From Taeniopygia guttata (taxonomy: Eukaryota > Chordata > Aves > Passeriformes > Estrildidae), in contig NC_133028.1 in the NCBI RefSeq assembly GCF_048771995.1, positions 6,321,501 to 6,385,500 on the forward strand: a stretch of DNA of 64,000 bases, read 5' to 3'. A model generated the notes under the pieces. It saw nothing but the letters and a program-made list of their open reading frames with translations, did not search any database and was not told the origin of the DNA. The first letter of the stretch is position 1. Each line of letters begins with the position of its first letter. This document shows, in pieces, positions 11,257 to 23,645 of this stretch. The translations under genes and the position numbers were made by a program.

Positions 11257-11475
<219 letters not shown>

Positions 11476-12060
11476 GCCAGTCTGCTGTAACTAGGATTTA
11501 ACATAGCCTCCAATATGCATGGACATCAGCAAAGCAATGAATATTTTTTTTCCATTTTCACTAACCAAATCCAGTCCAAAGTGCTATTTCTATCTGAGCT
11601 GATCTATGCTTTAGTGAAAGGAGTAATAAATAACATTTTAGACCAGACTTCAAAATGCCTTTTTCCTTTGATCTGAGTAATTAAAGTCAAACTGCTGTTC
11701 CTGAGCATTTTCTGAGTGAATTACAAGAGTTACACAGTTCTTCATTTGTATCTTATTAAGCATTATGTGTTATTGATGCTGTTCAAACAATTAGCACCTA
11801 AATATGCCCCATATTGTCATAAAGAGGCAGTAGCAGTGTTAATATTAATGCCCTGGTAAACAGTTTGCTCCTATCCAGAGTCCACCATCATGCCTGAATG
11901 CCATTTAATATCAATCAGGACTTTACTGATGCCCTTCTGAAGTTGTTCTCTTCTGCAATCTTTTAGCTGTGCAGCGAAGTGAGAAGAAGTCAAAAAATAA
12001 CATTAAGTAAAAATGGCATCTCTCTTAAGGCAGGAATTTTTCTAAGTTCATTGCAAGTTT
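11476..12060. other. Non-coding, nothing recognised
   Basis: AT-moderate unique sequence between the (TTTC)n tract and the CpG-dense pocket. No coding frame or repeat family is recognised. Confidence 0.5.
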
Positions 12061-12360
12061 TGGTTATAAAAAGGCAAGCGCTTCATGGTGATCGGTCATT
12101 TTGACGTTTTTATGGTGTTTTTATTACCACTGGCTCATTTCCATACTAAAGAGAACATTTGTAACAATACTTGCTCGCTCTGTTATGATTAGGATTGCGC
12201 TTTGTTCGGCTGTTGCTGCGCCCAGTAATGCTCTTGGCACACGTCCTCACAGACCCTGCGGTGTATTTATTCAAAAGGAAGGAAAAAGAAGTGTCTACTA
12301 AAACAATAAACTACTACCTCTTGCGTTAGCGTGGCCATAGCTTCCTTGTGCTGCGGACAA
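12061..12360. promoter_or_regulatory. CpG-dense non-coding pocket, candidate regulatory element
   Basis: I count 12 CpG dinucleotides in these 300 bases. The adjoining several hundred bases on each side carry only one or two. The segment also has TTTATGG/TTTATTAC-type AT-rich homeodomain-like words and ends near an 'aataaatattcatgaa' phrase. No ORF resembles a known protein. CpG retention in a CpG-depleted background suggests constraint or lack of methylation. The assignment as an enhancer or a promoter of an unknown transcript is inference. Confidence 0.3.
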
Positions 12361-14309
12361 TCAGTTAGAAAAGCTGTTGGGTAAACTTGCTCCTTCTTTG
12401 CTGAAAAAATAAATATTCATGAAGCTTACATCCACTTGTTCCTGTGCTTTATTATTGGGTTGAAAACTGTGAAGGATTTTAAAGCTAATGATTTAATCAG
12501 AGAGATAAGGGTGGAGGTCCAGATGATGGAACCAGTGGGAGCTCGAATCTGAAATGCTAATGAGGACAGGGGAAGGGCTTAAGGCAAATTTTGATGTGTT
12601 ACTTCAATATTAATGTTATCCTGCATGTAAGGACAGGTTCAACACAATATCAATTTTATTAATATTGAAAATTTAATACACTAGTATATTCACTAATGCT
12701 GTCTAGGACAGGAGGTGAATGTGAAAAGAGGTATGAATGGTAGGGAGGAGCAATTAAAAAAAGATAGGGAGTGGTGTAATGTCACCAGAGGTTTCCAGGG
12801 TCAAGTCAAGTCAAGGCTTTGGCACTCCAGATGTGTTGGATCCCAGGAGGCATCTGGAGTACCTGTGGGGACTTCCTCAGACCCAGGGCAAACTAGAGCA
12901 CTCAGTGCCCACTGTGTAACAGGCAATTTCTCTTGAGCCCATTGCTGCAGAACATCTTTCATTTAAAGTGTGTTCATGTCTTGCCTGGCTTGGAAAGACA
13001 AGGAAGGATGTTTTAAAGTTTAGATTCATCTTTTTTCTTAAGTGACTTGGCAAAATTAACAACAGAGTAATCATAAGCTTCCTAAACAGGAAAGAGAAAC
13101 TTCCCAAAGGTGGTTTGGTTACCGGGTGGAGAAGACGACTCCCAGTATTGTTTCTTCTTCCACTAAAGCCAACAAGTTAAGCTGAGTTTGTTACCCAGGT
13201 ACCATCACACAAAAGGAACCACCTGGCTTTGACAATAAAATACAACACTGGAAAAAATACAGAAATACGCAGCAAATTGATGAAGTGTCTATTTATGTTA
13301 CCTTTACCCAAACCTGGTAGAGATGTCAGCAAATAGAGGTGACTTTGCTTATGCTGCTCTGTTGTGCAGCCTGGGAGGCTGCTGGTCTCCTCAACTCTCC
13401 CTGTCTGTAGGAATAAGAAACAAAACAAGATGATGAGAGGATAGAAGAGTGCAGGGTGGGATCTCCTGCTGGTCCAAGACCCAGCTTTCATCACTCAGCT
13501 CCAGCGGCTGTTTGCTGGCCAAAGCCCTGGCCTGCCGGGGAACCCGAGCTGGCCTCTGCCATGGTTCAGTGAGAGCAAAGAGCTCTCCCACTTGACTACA
13601 CAAGAGGAGTGTTTTGATGTTTATCTGAAACTCCCTTTCAAAAGTACATTCGTGGCAGAGGCTGCCAGTAAGGACAGGTTCAACCCGCTATCATGAAGAA
13701 GTGATAAAACACTTTTCTCTCATTTTGGTTCTTAAGGCTTAATACTCCCATATGCCAGAAAAGATTTGTAAGGGGCCATAAAGTCAGCACAGCTCTGTTT
13801 GCACTTGTTTTTTGGTTCCTTGACAGTGCTGCTGGGGCCTCTGTGCAAACATGACTCTGCAGTCAGCATTTAAAGTGCCAGTCCCTGCGGCATTTGATCT
13901 GATTTTCCCTCTATGCTGTAATGGACACAGAAACCAAAAGTTGGAAAATCACACAGGCAAATCAATGTTAAAATAGTACTTAGAAATGACCTATTTATTA
14001 AATAATTTTATGATAAAATATTATATACATTGTGTAGGTAAACGATGACTCTCAATTTCCAGATTATCTTCACACCACACATTTTGACCACTAAAAGTTT
14101 CTACATCCCTGTGAATCATAACAATAATCACTCTCACTGTATAGAAAAGACATTGAAATACAGATAAATTAAAAGGTCATTATAGAGCAGGAAGAGTAGA
14201 AATTTGAGCACCAAATTAATGTCTGTCCAAAGCCATCACCTTCCTCATTAGGTCAGCAGTGCTTGTTTTGATAGTGGGAAATCACTGGACATCTGTGGTC
14301 TCCTCTCCC
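12361..14309. other. Non-coding intergenic, nothing recognised
   Basis: Unique-looking sequence. The open frames on both strands (for example antisense 13177-13494) lack splice context or family resemblance. Confidence 0.5.
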
Positions 14310-14588
14310 ATGTAACAAGAGACAGGACAAAAGGAAACAGCCTCCAGTTTCACAAGGGGAGGTTTAGATTCAACATTATGAAAAATTCTTCACAGAAAGG
14401 GTGGTCAGGCTTTGGAACAGGCTGCCCAAGGCGGTGGTGGATTTACCAACCCTGGAAGTCTAAAGACATGTAGATGTGGCACTCGGGGACATGGATTAGT
14501 GGTGGCCTTGGCAGTGCTGGATTAATGGCTGGACTCAATGATCTCAGAGTTCTTTATCAACCTTAACAATTCTATGATTCTGTGTTTT
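14310..14588 (+). mobile_element. CR1 LINE fragment, sense
   Basis: A well-preserved CR1 3' end. It includes 'gagacaggacaaaaggaaacagcctccagtttcacaaggggaggtttagattcaacattatgaaaaattcttcacagaaagggtggtcaggctttggaacaggctgcccaaggcggtggtgga'. It ends in 'ggctggactcaatgatctcagagttctttatcaaccttaacaattctatgattctgtg'. No ORF is intact. Confidence 0.97.
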
Positions 14589-17500
14589 ACTGTCTTTCAG
14601 AGCATCAGGAGTAGCAAAGCAAGACTAAAGTCAATTACATCCCCAAACTAGAGCTGGTGGCAAAATGGGGATACTGGAAGCCCCACTGGGGAGGCTGTGT
14701 CTGAGTTCCAAGCTCAGTCTCTCAGTCAATGGAAGACACAGCCACTTCGTTACTCTGTTCAGGGTCTTCACTTGTCCTTTTTTTCTTCCAAAACATTGTC
14801 TAAAAGGTGAAGCTGTTTCCCCAGGTGCTGGATGAGGCAATCAGAGTGATTTGGGTTAAACTTGGCTTCCTAGAAGTCACTGGGATTCTCATGCTGGACT
14901 TTTTGGGAGGCAAGCTCATTTCCTTTAAGAAGCTGGCAGCCCTCTGACAACTGCTGTCATCAGCAATCTGGTATATAATTTTTTTTCCTTTTATTTTCTG
15001 GACAAGTATGTACAAGAGAAATGTGAGGGGGAATTTTTACCATCCTGGAGGAACTGTGCAAGATGTGTCAACACCAAACCTTTGTCCTATAGCTATAGAG
15101 CAATTCAGTTGTGTGTGGTTCCAACTCATGCATGTCAAGCATTCAGAAGCTTCTGTCTAAGGCCATGTGTTGTCCTTAAGAAAGCTGGGGGGGAGGGGGG
15201 GGGAAGATCATGATAAATAATTCACATTTCAACTAGCATTAAATGGAAATTTTACCAAGAAGGTTCAAATTATTTATTAAACACTGTTAAGTCCCTCCAG
15301 GAGTATCAGGCAACAAATGATAGACAATATTTTGGCAGTAAAGAGAAGTGGTTGCTTCCAACAATTATGGATGACCAGGCTGTCCAGGAAACATGTTTGG
15401 ATTGTTAATCTTGAAAGTTTTTCATTGTTGAGATTGTGGTTGAAGATAGTAGTACAGGGACAAGTATACCAGGTGTGGGTTTTTCCTAACTATATGTTAA
15501 ATTTTGAATGCTTGGCTACTCAGAATTCTAAAATATGATCATGAAAAACATGAATTTCCAAAATCTTCAGTGTGTGAGGCATTAAAAAGAATTTAATATA
15601 AAGACATGTTCTTGATGCTTTTTTTTTAATTTTACAGAAACCATGAAGAGAGTTTACATAGACAAAACCTATTACTGCTGTATTTAGTGGTGAAGTTACA
15701 GTTATTTTATTCTGGTTAATATATATGTGTCACTAGTGTTGGCCAATAAGGAAAGCCATTTTGTTGTTTCCAAGACTGTCAAATATTTGAGTTGTTCCCT
15801 AGTAGCATTTTTAATACTTTCAGTCAATGTCCCTAGAATATTTCACAGTATTTGGAATTCAGAAGCCAGATTTTTTTTTTTTTTTTAAATTTAACAGATT
15901 AAATGTGTAGCACTGGAGACATGTTTTGGTCTCTGCCTCTGGCAGTGCCTGTGCAGTATGTAAGGAGGACTAGTCAATAATTCCCATTTTTCCAAGGCAA
16001 AATATCAAAACTGGAAGCATCCGAATTCCGTGAGTCTGCCTGGGGCCTGCAGCCTGGAGTGCTCTTCTGTCCAACCTTTCTTTGAAAATTCAATCAGCAT
16101 TTCCTTTTCCAACACACCCAGAGGGTTTGACACCTTTTTATGTGATAATCAGGTACCTGTAACTCTCACTCAAGGTGTGACAGAAGGGCTCTGTACATCC
16201 CAGCCCTTGCAAATTTTCCATCCAAAATCCTGTGAAGTGCTCCAAATCTTGACTTTCTGAGCACCCTCAGCCAGGCATCCTGTGGTTTTCCCTTGTATGG
16301 GGATGAAAACAAATGCTGTGGACAGGCAGGGAAGGAGGCAAGGGACTCTCAAAGCTGCAGGAGAGCTGTTCAGGTGACATCCCAGCCCCTCCTTGCAGCA
16401 CTGGACCCACAGCAGGATTGTGCGGGGGTGGTTTGGAGATGGGGGGCACTATTCCCCTGGGGCAGGCTGTCAGAGCTCTCAGTCCTGCATCCTGGATCAA
16501 GAACCACGGCTGTGCTGCAAGGCTGGAAGAGATGGGCTGGAAATGGCTTCATCTAACATATCTAAGGCAGGCATGCTGGGCAGGGAGCAAGTTGCCAGGA
16601 CCCATATTTGGAAGTCTTTCATGGCCATCATCTGCCATCATCTCAAGCCAAGAATCATAAGCATTATAACAAGGAGATATACTTGAGCACAGAGGATTAC
16701 AGTTTTCTCAAGGATTGTTGTCCTAAACCCCACAGTGGGTAGAGCTTAACATAGTTTATGATAATAACCGAGTATCACGTTGCCCATAGCATCAAAAAAT
16801 GACAGCAAAATTCAGCAGCAGGTGGGCAGCTTTAATTATATAGGCTCCAAAGGGAATAAACACTGGGATGGTTTTTACTGTCTGTCTGGTATGAGTCAGT
16901 CCACAATGACCCTACTGGTGAGATTTGGTGAGAATGAAGCATCTAGCCCGTATTTAACCATGCAAAGTTTCTTTTTCTTCCCCCCCCCCTCTCCCTGTGA
17001 GAGCAGAGAAAACAGGATTTGTAGGAGGAACTGGGGGATGTGTAACTGTCAGTGATTTGCACATATCTGAAACAGGGCTGAAACAGAGGAAGCACCCAAA
17101 CAGCTGGGACGGCAGCAGATGTTCTCCAGACAGCTCTGCCTCATGAAGATGTAGTGCAGGAATAGGTCATGTTACAGAAACAGAAAATTAAAAAGAGTGA
17201 TTTTGCATGCATGAGCACTGGCTCCCCAGGCCTGGCAGTATGAGTGACACTCAACAGGGGAAGGCAGCTGGGACCCCTCTGAAGAGATCATTGTGTCCCT
17301 TGCCACCACAGCCTGTTTTTCCAACACAGAGATACCTCCAGCAGAAATAACCAGACTCCCAGTACAGAAACTCAGGGGGGGTGAATGCAAAATCCCCTCA
17401 CAAGTTTTGCAATTTAAGGGCGGGTTCTCAATTTCTTGGTATTTCTGCCTTAGGGCTTTTAGCCTCTTCCTCTGCCTCTCTTCCTGCTAGTCACTGAGCG

Positions 17501-20500
17501 TGGATTTTCCTTTATACTGACCTAGAAATGAGAATGGCTGCAGAAAATTTGCCAGGAATCCCTGGACATTATTCCCTGTAGTCCTCAGACAGGATCAGCA
17601 GGACCTGTTGTGGTGAAACCAGGTGGTGATGTCCCAGCTGGAGCTCCAGTGCAGTCTCTGCCATCAGCCACACCAACCCAAAGCACCCAGGGAAGGTCCC
17701 AGAGTGTGGCCCTTGCCCTTGCAGTGTCTGCTGCTTGCATGCTACTGACTTCATCTAGGGAGAAATAGGAGATTTTAGGTGATCTTTGAGGCCAAGAGGC
17801 ACTATACCTTCCTTTCCTTCAGATAAAGAGAATGTCCTAACTGCCAGGTCATAGGGTTTCTTCAGAGATCTCCGGTATTTTCCTTGAAACTGAGCTGTTT
17901 TGCATCCAGAAATGCAATAGTGATGAGGTCAGGTGGCAAACTGGGAGCACAGAGAGCAATATCTTGTACTATTATTAATTTTTTTTCCAAACTGGGCATC
18001 ATTTATTTCCACAATGAGCAACATCATAAGAAAATAAACTGGCTCTCTTCACTGTTTTAATTTGGGTACACAGAACAATTTTCTTACCTTCCTGTCTGGT
18101 TGCTCTATTTGAGGTGTCCCAAAGGTTTTCCTCATTTAGTTATTTTCATTACAAAACTGAACATTGCCCTCTTACACTTAGTGCTTTCAATATGTTAAAA
18201 ATTCTGATGTCTTTCACAGGTATCTTATTCAGCTTTGCCACTATGATGTTCTAAAAAAGCTCCATCAGTAAATGGAAATGGACTCAATGGGATATTAAAG
18301 ATATTTAAGTAAACACATTAAGCAAGCATTAAGAAAAGTGAGCACTCTTAACTCGATGAAATGAGACTGCAAGCACACAAGGGCCCCATAATGGCAGTTT
18401 CATTACAAACAGGCTCCTGTGCACATACTCACATGTTCCAGCCCTCTCTCCTAATATGAGAAAAGTGTGATCTGTCATGTCTTTGCATGATATCACTGTT
18501 CTGCTGGCATTGAAATATTGTATTTATTGCACTGTGAAGTGCTTGGGACCAAAAACATTGTGGCCCCGAGTGTAAGGGCCTCACTTTGTTGTGTCTCTCC
18601 AAGTTTATCAGGTTCCCACAGAAACCCAGAGCCCACCAAATAACCAAATGTCCTATTTGTAAACACATGGGGCAGCCACTGGGGATTTCTCAAAATATTT
18701 GAATCTCTTCAACCACCCATTTCTGAGAATAATTTCATTCAGCCTTTAGCACACTTCATGCTGTAGAACAGTGCATTTTACCACCGTACTCCTGTGCAGG
18801 TACTGCTGGGAGCTGCAGCAGCCACTCTGGCACTGCAAAGGGCAGCATGGTCACCTCTTGCTGGGAAATTATGCAGACAAATCTAACAGAGCAATCCACA
18901 GGCATCCCACTTCCTGACAGCTGCTGCTCAAAACCTTTATTGAAGGCTGATGAATTGAAACCACCTATACAAAATTCAGGGAATGATTTCTGAGGAAAGG
19001 AAAGAGGATCTGGGATTTCTTTTACACATGTTTTCTATATTGCACTCATAATTACTAATTGATTCCTCACTTGGGATTACAGGCTATTATTTTAAGCTTC
19101 AGAACATCAGTGACATGTAGGGATAGATTGATTGAAAATCTCTATTTTTCCTATTTCTAAATAGAGATAATTTGTAAAACCTGGATATTTTCCTTACCTG
19201 TGAGATTAGGGTAAGGTTACCATTCCAAGTTATCCTGTATTTCTGGTCCAGACCAGTCCCAAATTGCCATCTCTTTCTGTTTCTGACCTCCTTTTAGCTT
19301 TCACACTTCCCTCCCATGTTGGGATCATCTTTGCAGTAGAAATCATCTTTACGCCCAGGAAAGCCCCCTCTCTGCAAAAGAAAAGATATAGAGCTGAAAA
19401 GGCAAGTTGGATTTTAGAGATGCATTTCAAATATTTTCCTGCTGCCCATGGGACCTTGCTGGTGCTGTGGCCAGCAAAAATTACAGCAATGAAGAATGAT
19501 CAACCACCGGGACAGGTCAAGTCACTGGGTTTCCTTATTGACCAATACTGGTCACAGGGCTCCTGTGGGAACCTCAGCTTCTCCACTGCCCAGGATTATG
19601 AGTGTCAGTCATGGCACTTCCACGAGCAGCACCTGCTCCCAGAGCACTTTACACAGCGTTACTCCTCCTCCACAAACAGGGCAGGATTTTTGGGGCACAG
19701 CCTGGAGTTGTTGAGTCACATCTGGTACCTGGAGAAATTTCCCTTGTTAGCTGTCCCATCAGATGTAGGGGCTCCATTTTGTCCCTACAGGTCATTTTTT
19801 TTCTGACTGAGAACCTGGGACAATAAGAAGAAAAAGATGTATTGTTGTTATCTGAGCAAAAGAAAGTTCAGGAGGGAAAGAAAACACTCAAGTAGCCATA
19901 TATTTCTGTGTTAATACCTGAAAAGAGACTGACATCAGCTTTCTAGCAGTTTATGAGGGTGGCAGACAGCCTTGTCCACACTTTCAAGACCTCACAACCC
20001 TTAGGAAACTCAGCAGTCATGTCCATAATGAAGATGAAGGTTTGAGTGTCCAGTACCCTTGTTAAGCACCTCTCAAGAGAAGAGAACCAGCAAGGCACTA
20101 ATCTTGCTTTTTTTTCCAGTTGAAATCACTGTTTTCTCCTGACTGCTGCAGTGAAGCATGGCACAGAAACTCAGGAATCCACATGCTGAACTCCTGGAAA
20201 ATTTACTGGGCTGCAAAGAAGATACAGCCCAGAGACCAAACCAAAAAAAAAAAAAAAAAAAGGTGTGAAGAGGAACAGGGGGAGAGTGGGGGAAACACTT
20301 GAATCTTCTCTCTGGGAGGCTTTTCTAAAGCATCAACTTTGGCATGGTCTGGGATGCTTCAACTGGAAAATCTGCAGATGAGGGAGACACAAGAGGCACT
20401 TCAGGAACTGAGAGGCCTTTTTAGGGTGAAGTGCTATGAATAAATGACCAAAGCCAGTGACAGTGGGAGAAATCAAAAGGAACCATAAGAGCATAAAAAG

Positions 20501-23401
20501 TAGGGAAAATTTGAGGTCAGTTTCTATAATTTAGTATAACTGCACCCTCTTCTTTGACCACTGCTAGAGCTAGACCTTTCATGCTTGATTCTAAGCAGGA
20601 GATGTACAAAAAAATCAAATTAATTTGGAGGAAGAGGAAGAAGCTGAGTTGAAAATGAGAGAATGGGTTGATCATTTGACTTAATCTACTCAATAATTTT
20701 CATTTACACCCTCCATGACCATTTTCCAATTGAGAGGGGAGTGTTTTCTCTCCATCTGTTGATGGAAAGAAGCCTTCACAAGGGCCGGTTTGCTGTGAGA
20801 GAAACTGTGCCTGGAGAACTTGGCCCCACAAGTCAGTAGGAAATTTGTTCCCCATTCTGTGAGAAGTTTCAATGATTTTGCTTTTCCTGTCCTGTAACAA
20901 ATAAGAAGAACAAGTAAAATTCTCCATGCCAAACTTTTCCCCTCCAATTTCAGATTGGTTCCACAGAAATTTTTAATCTGAAACATGTGGGACCAGTTTA
21001 TTTCAATTCTGATATTCAGAGATAAGGAAAAACTCTTGAAAAGTGTAAGTGTACTAAAATTTCAAAGGTACTTTAGAATAAAAAGAAATTCTTCATTGAA
21101 GGAAAAAATAAAAAGACACAGTTGAAAAGTGTATTTTTAAAATGTTTCATCTGGAGATTACTCCTTCCCAAATATTCCTCCAAGCAGGTTGGATTCTGAC
21201 AAAGCAGTTTCCAAGAAATGTGGCTTCTTTCATGCCAGTTTCCTGCTCTGTTTGGGAGATCCTCATCTCTGGATTCATGTCTGAGACATCACCCTTAGAC
21301 CTGTGTGAAAGAAACTCACACTGAGCTTTCTTTATTCAAAATCTGTCCACTTTCATGGGCTGGACAAGATGAACTGACCAGCAAGAGAGATTTTTTTCTT
21401 GCTAGGTCAGGCAACACATGTGAACTGATGGGCAACTTTTCAGTGACTTCATGCTCTTCCCCCACTCCATTTTTTTTCTTTTAAAGTATTGTTGGAGAGC
21501 TGGAATAAACAATCTAACATCTGAAGGTGTAAGTATATCAACCAGACACACTCTGTCATAACCTGGAGCAGCAGGCAGTCTGGTATATCCAAAATATAAA
21601 GCACCGGGTATTCTAAAGACTGGGAGAGGATCCAAAACCGAGTTAACAGGGCATTCAGATTAGAATAAAAGAGACCTTATTTGAGGAGTTATAAATTCAC
21701 TGAAATATGTTCCATGTATAGAAGGAACAAGAGGTCACAGAAGTGGCCAGTTTGGCTTACACAAGGCACCGAGGGCATAGTGCTGGCAGAACACACTCGG
21801 GACGATGCCAAAGAAATCAAACGTAGCTTGCTTCAGCTCAGGGGGGCCAAGGGACCAATAACACAAAGAGATGCAATTATAACTTGGCCAGTCCCCTGAC
21901 GCCAGCGTGTTGCTGGAGCTGGAGCTGAAGCTTTTCCATCCAAAATAGGGTTCATTGTGGATTTCACCACGTAAAGCTGCCTCCCCACACTCTGAGCTGG
22001 GGCTTGGGTTTTCTTTGGGCCACAGATGGGAGGAGTATGTGAGAAATGAAGGGCATGTTCCATGGGCTATTGCAGAGAGGCCTTCGCCTCTCCCTGCTCT
22101 CCTCACCACACCAAACCCCCTTCCCCTCTGCAGGAAGAACCCTTAATTACAGAAGATATAAAGATCCAGCTATGGTCTTCAGCACAGGGTGTGGACATTG
22201 GAGGGGGTCTCTCATGTCAGAGATATGTAGGTTACTATTTGGGACAGGAGAGTTTTGCTCAAGACACTTCAATTCTAGTATTTCTTGAGGGAAGGGAGAG
22301 GAATTACTGACCTGATTAGTGTTTAGATAATAAAAAACTCTCCAGCTGTTAATCCCATAATGATAATGAAATTTATCACCGTCAGCATTTAAATATTTTT
22401 TTAAATAGAGGTTAAATTTTTTTTTAATAGAGGCACTATGCTGAGCTCAGAGTGCTCAGAGTGCTGGGGTTTGTGAACTATCTTCTTCAGGAATTGCCTA
22501 AGCAGGACTTAGGAGCAGGGTCTAATACTAATCCTTAAAGCCTTCTCATTAATCTAGTACCATTCATACATGCATTTAGTTTTTGGCTCTAATCAACACA
22601 GCCCTGCAGGGTCTGGCTTTCCTATCTCTGCATGTTAAATAACAACACAGGGATTTATAAATCCTGTCAGAGTTTGGCTGTGTGTTGGTTTAATCTCCCT
22701 GGATTTCTGTTTCTAAATATTTATGTTACCTGAGATTTTGTTTCAAACTTAATAATCGGCACTGCTATAGCCCAGTTAGCAACAAAACCAGCCTTTGATA
22801 TGCACAATGCTTAGCAAAGAGAATAATCTTGAGTGTTTGGAAGGTACTTTGCCCATAACAATGCATAAACATGCTAGTGTGGAGTTTTGTGCATGTAGGA
22901 ATAAATCATTTTTGTTATCACTTCTGAAAAGTTAATCTGAAACACAGTTTCCTGTGCAAAAATTGAAGGGAGTCTTATCACCCACACAACCATAGCCATA
23001 ACTCTGTAGGCTATCTGACTATATTTTGTGGGTAAATTGAGTGTATTTTCAGAGAAATGTCTCATTTAATATTGTTTTCCTTCTCCTGTCTGTCTGCTGT
23101 TCTTCCCATTTCCCTGATAACAGTCACTATTAATAGATTTGTTATTAAGTCACCACTTGGCAGCTCCAGTTCGTGGTGTTAATTGAGAGAGGCATATCTG
23201 AGACATGTGGAGTGCTTTGTTCAGCTTCAGACCCTACAGCCCAAGTAATGTGTACTCCAGACACACGAGATCCAAATCACAGGAGAGAAAATATGGGAAA
23301 ATCACTCACAGGAGGTTTTCTAGAGACCTGAGATAGGTGAATCAGGCCTTGATCTGAGCTTTCATAGACACAGCTTTTTGTTTATTGCCTTTAAGAGAAA
23401 T
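14589..23401. other. Long non-coding intergenic stretch
   Basis: No gene is recognised. Small features are a G7-A-G9 run (15187-15203), T-rich runs near 15622 and 15872-15886, a C-run near 16980, and an 18-base A-run near 20244. The longest open frame (plus strand, 19264-19806, 180 codons) shows no domain, signal peptide or repeat pattern I can identify and is most likely chance. Confidence 0.5.
15187..15203 (+). repeat. G-rich run with G-quadruplex potential
   Basis: Seven G, one A, then nine G. This allows four GGG tracts with single-base loops on the plus strand. Confidence 0.6.
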
Positions 23402-23645
23402 TAATAGACTCATAGTCATTAAGGTTGGGGAAGACATCTAAAATCAAGTCCAACCATTAACCTAATACTGCCAAGGCAGCCCTAAACCATGTTCCCAAGT
23501 GCCACATCCACGTGGTTTTTGAACATTTACAAGGATGGTGACTTCTTCACCACTTCCCCGGGCAGCCTGTTCCAGTGCTTGACAATCCTTCCTTTGAGTA
23601 AATTTTTACTACATTTTATCTATCCTAAATCTCCCCTAGTGCAGC
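23402..23645 (-). mobile_element. CR1 LINE fragment, antisense
   Basis: It opens with 'aatagactcatagtcattaaggttggggaagacatctaaaatcaagtccaacc', the complement of the CR1 tail. It continues with 'cagcccctaaaccatgttcccaagtgccacatcca'-like text, 'ttcaccacttccccgggcagcctgttccagtgcttgacaatcc' and 'ctaaatctcccctagtgcagct'. Confidence 0.96.

Noticed and set aside
19264..19806. 180-codon plus-strand open frame
   Set aside because: No recognisable domain, repeat or signal peptide, and no conservation evidence. Chance frames of this length are expected in 64 kb of six-frame sequence.
20222..20261. A-run preceded by unique text, as possible processed pseudogene tail
   Set aside because: The upstream sequence resembles no known mRNA, and I see no poly(A) signal before the A-run or clear target-site duplication.
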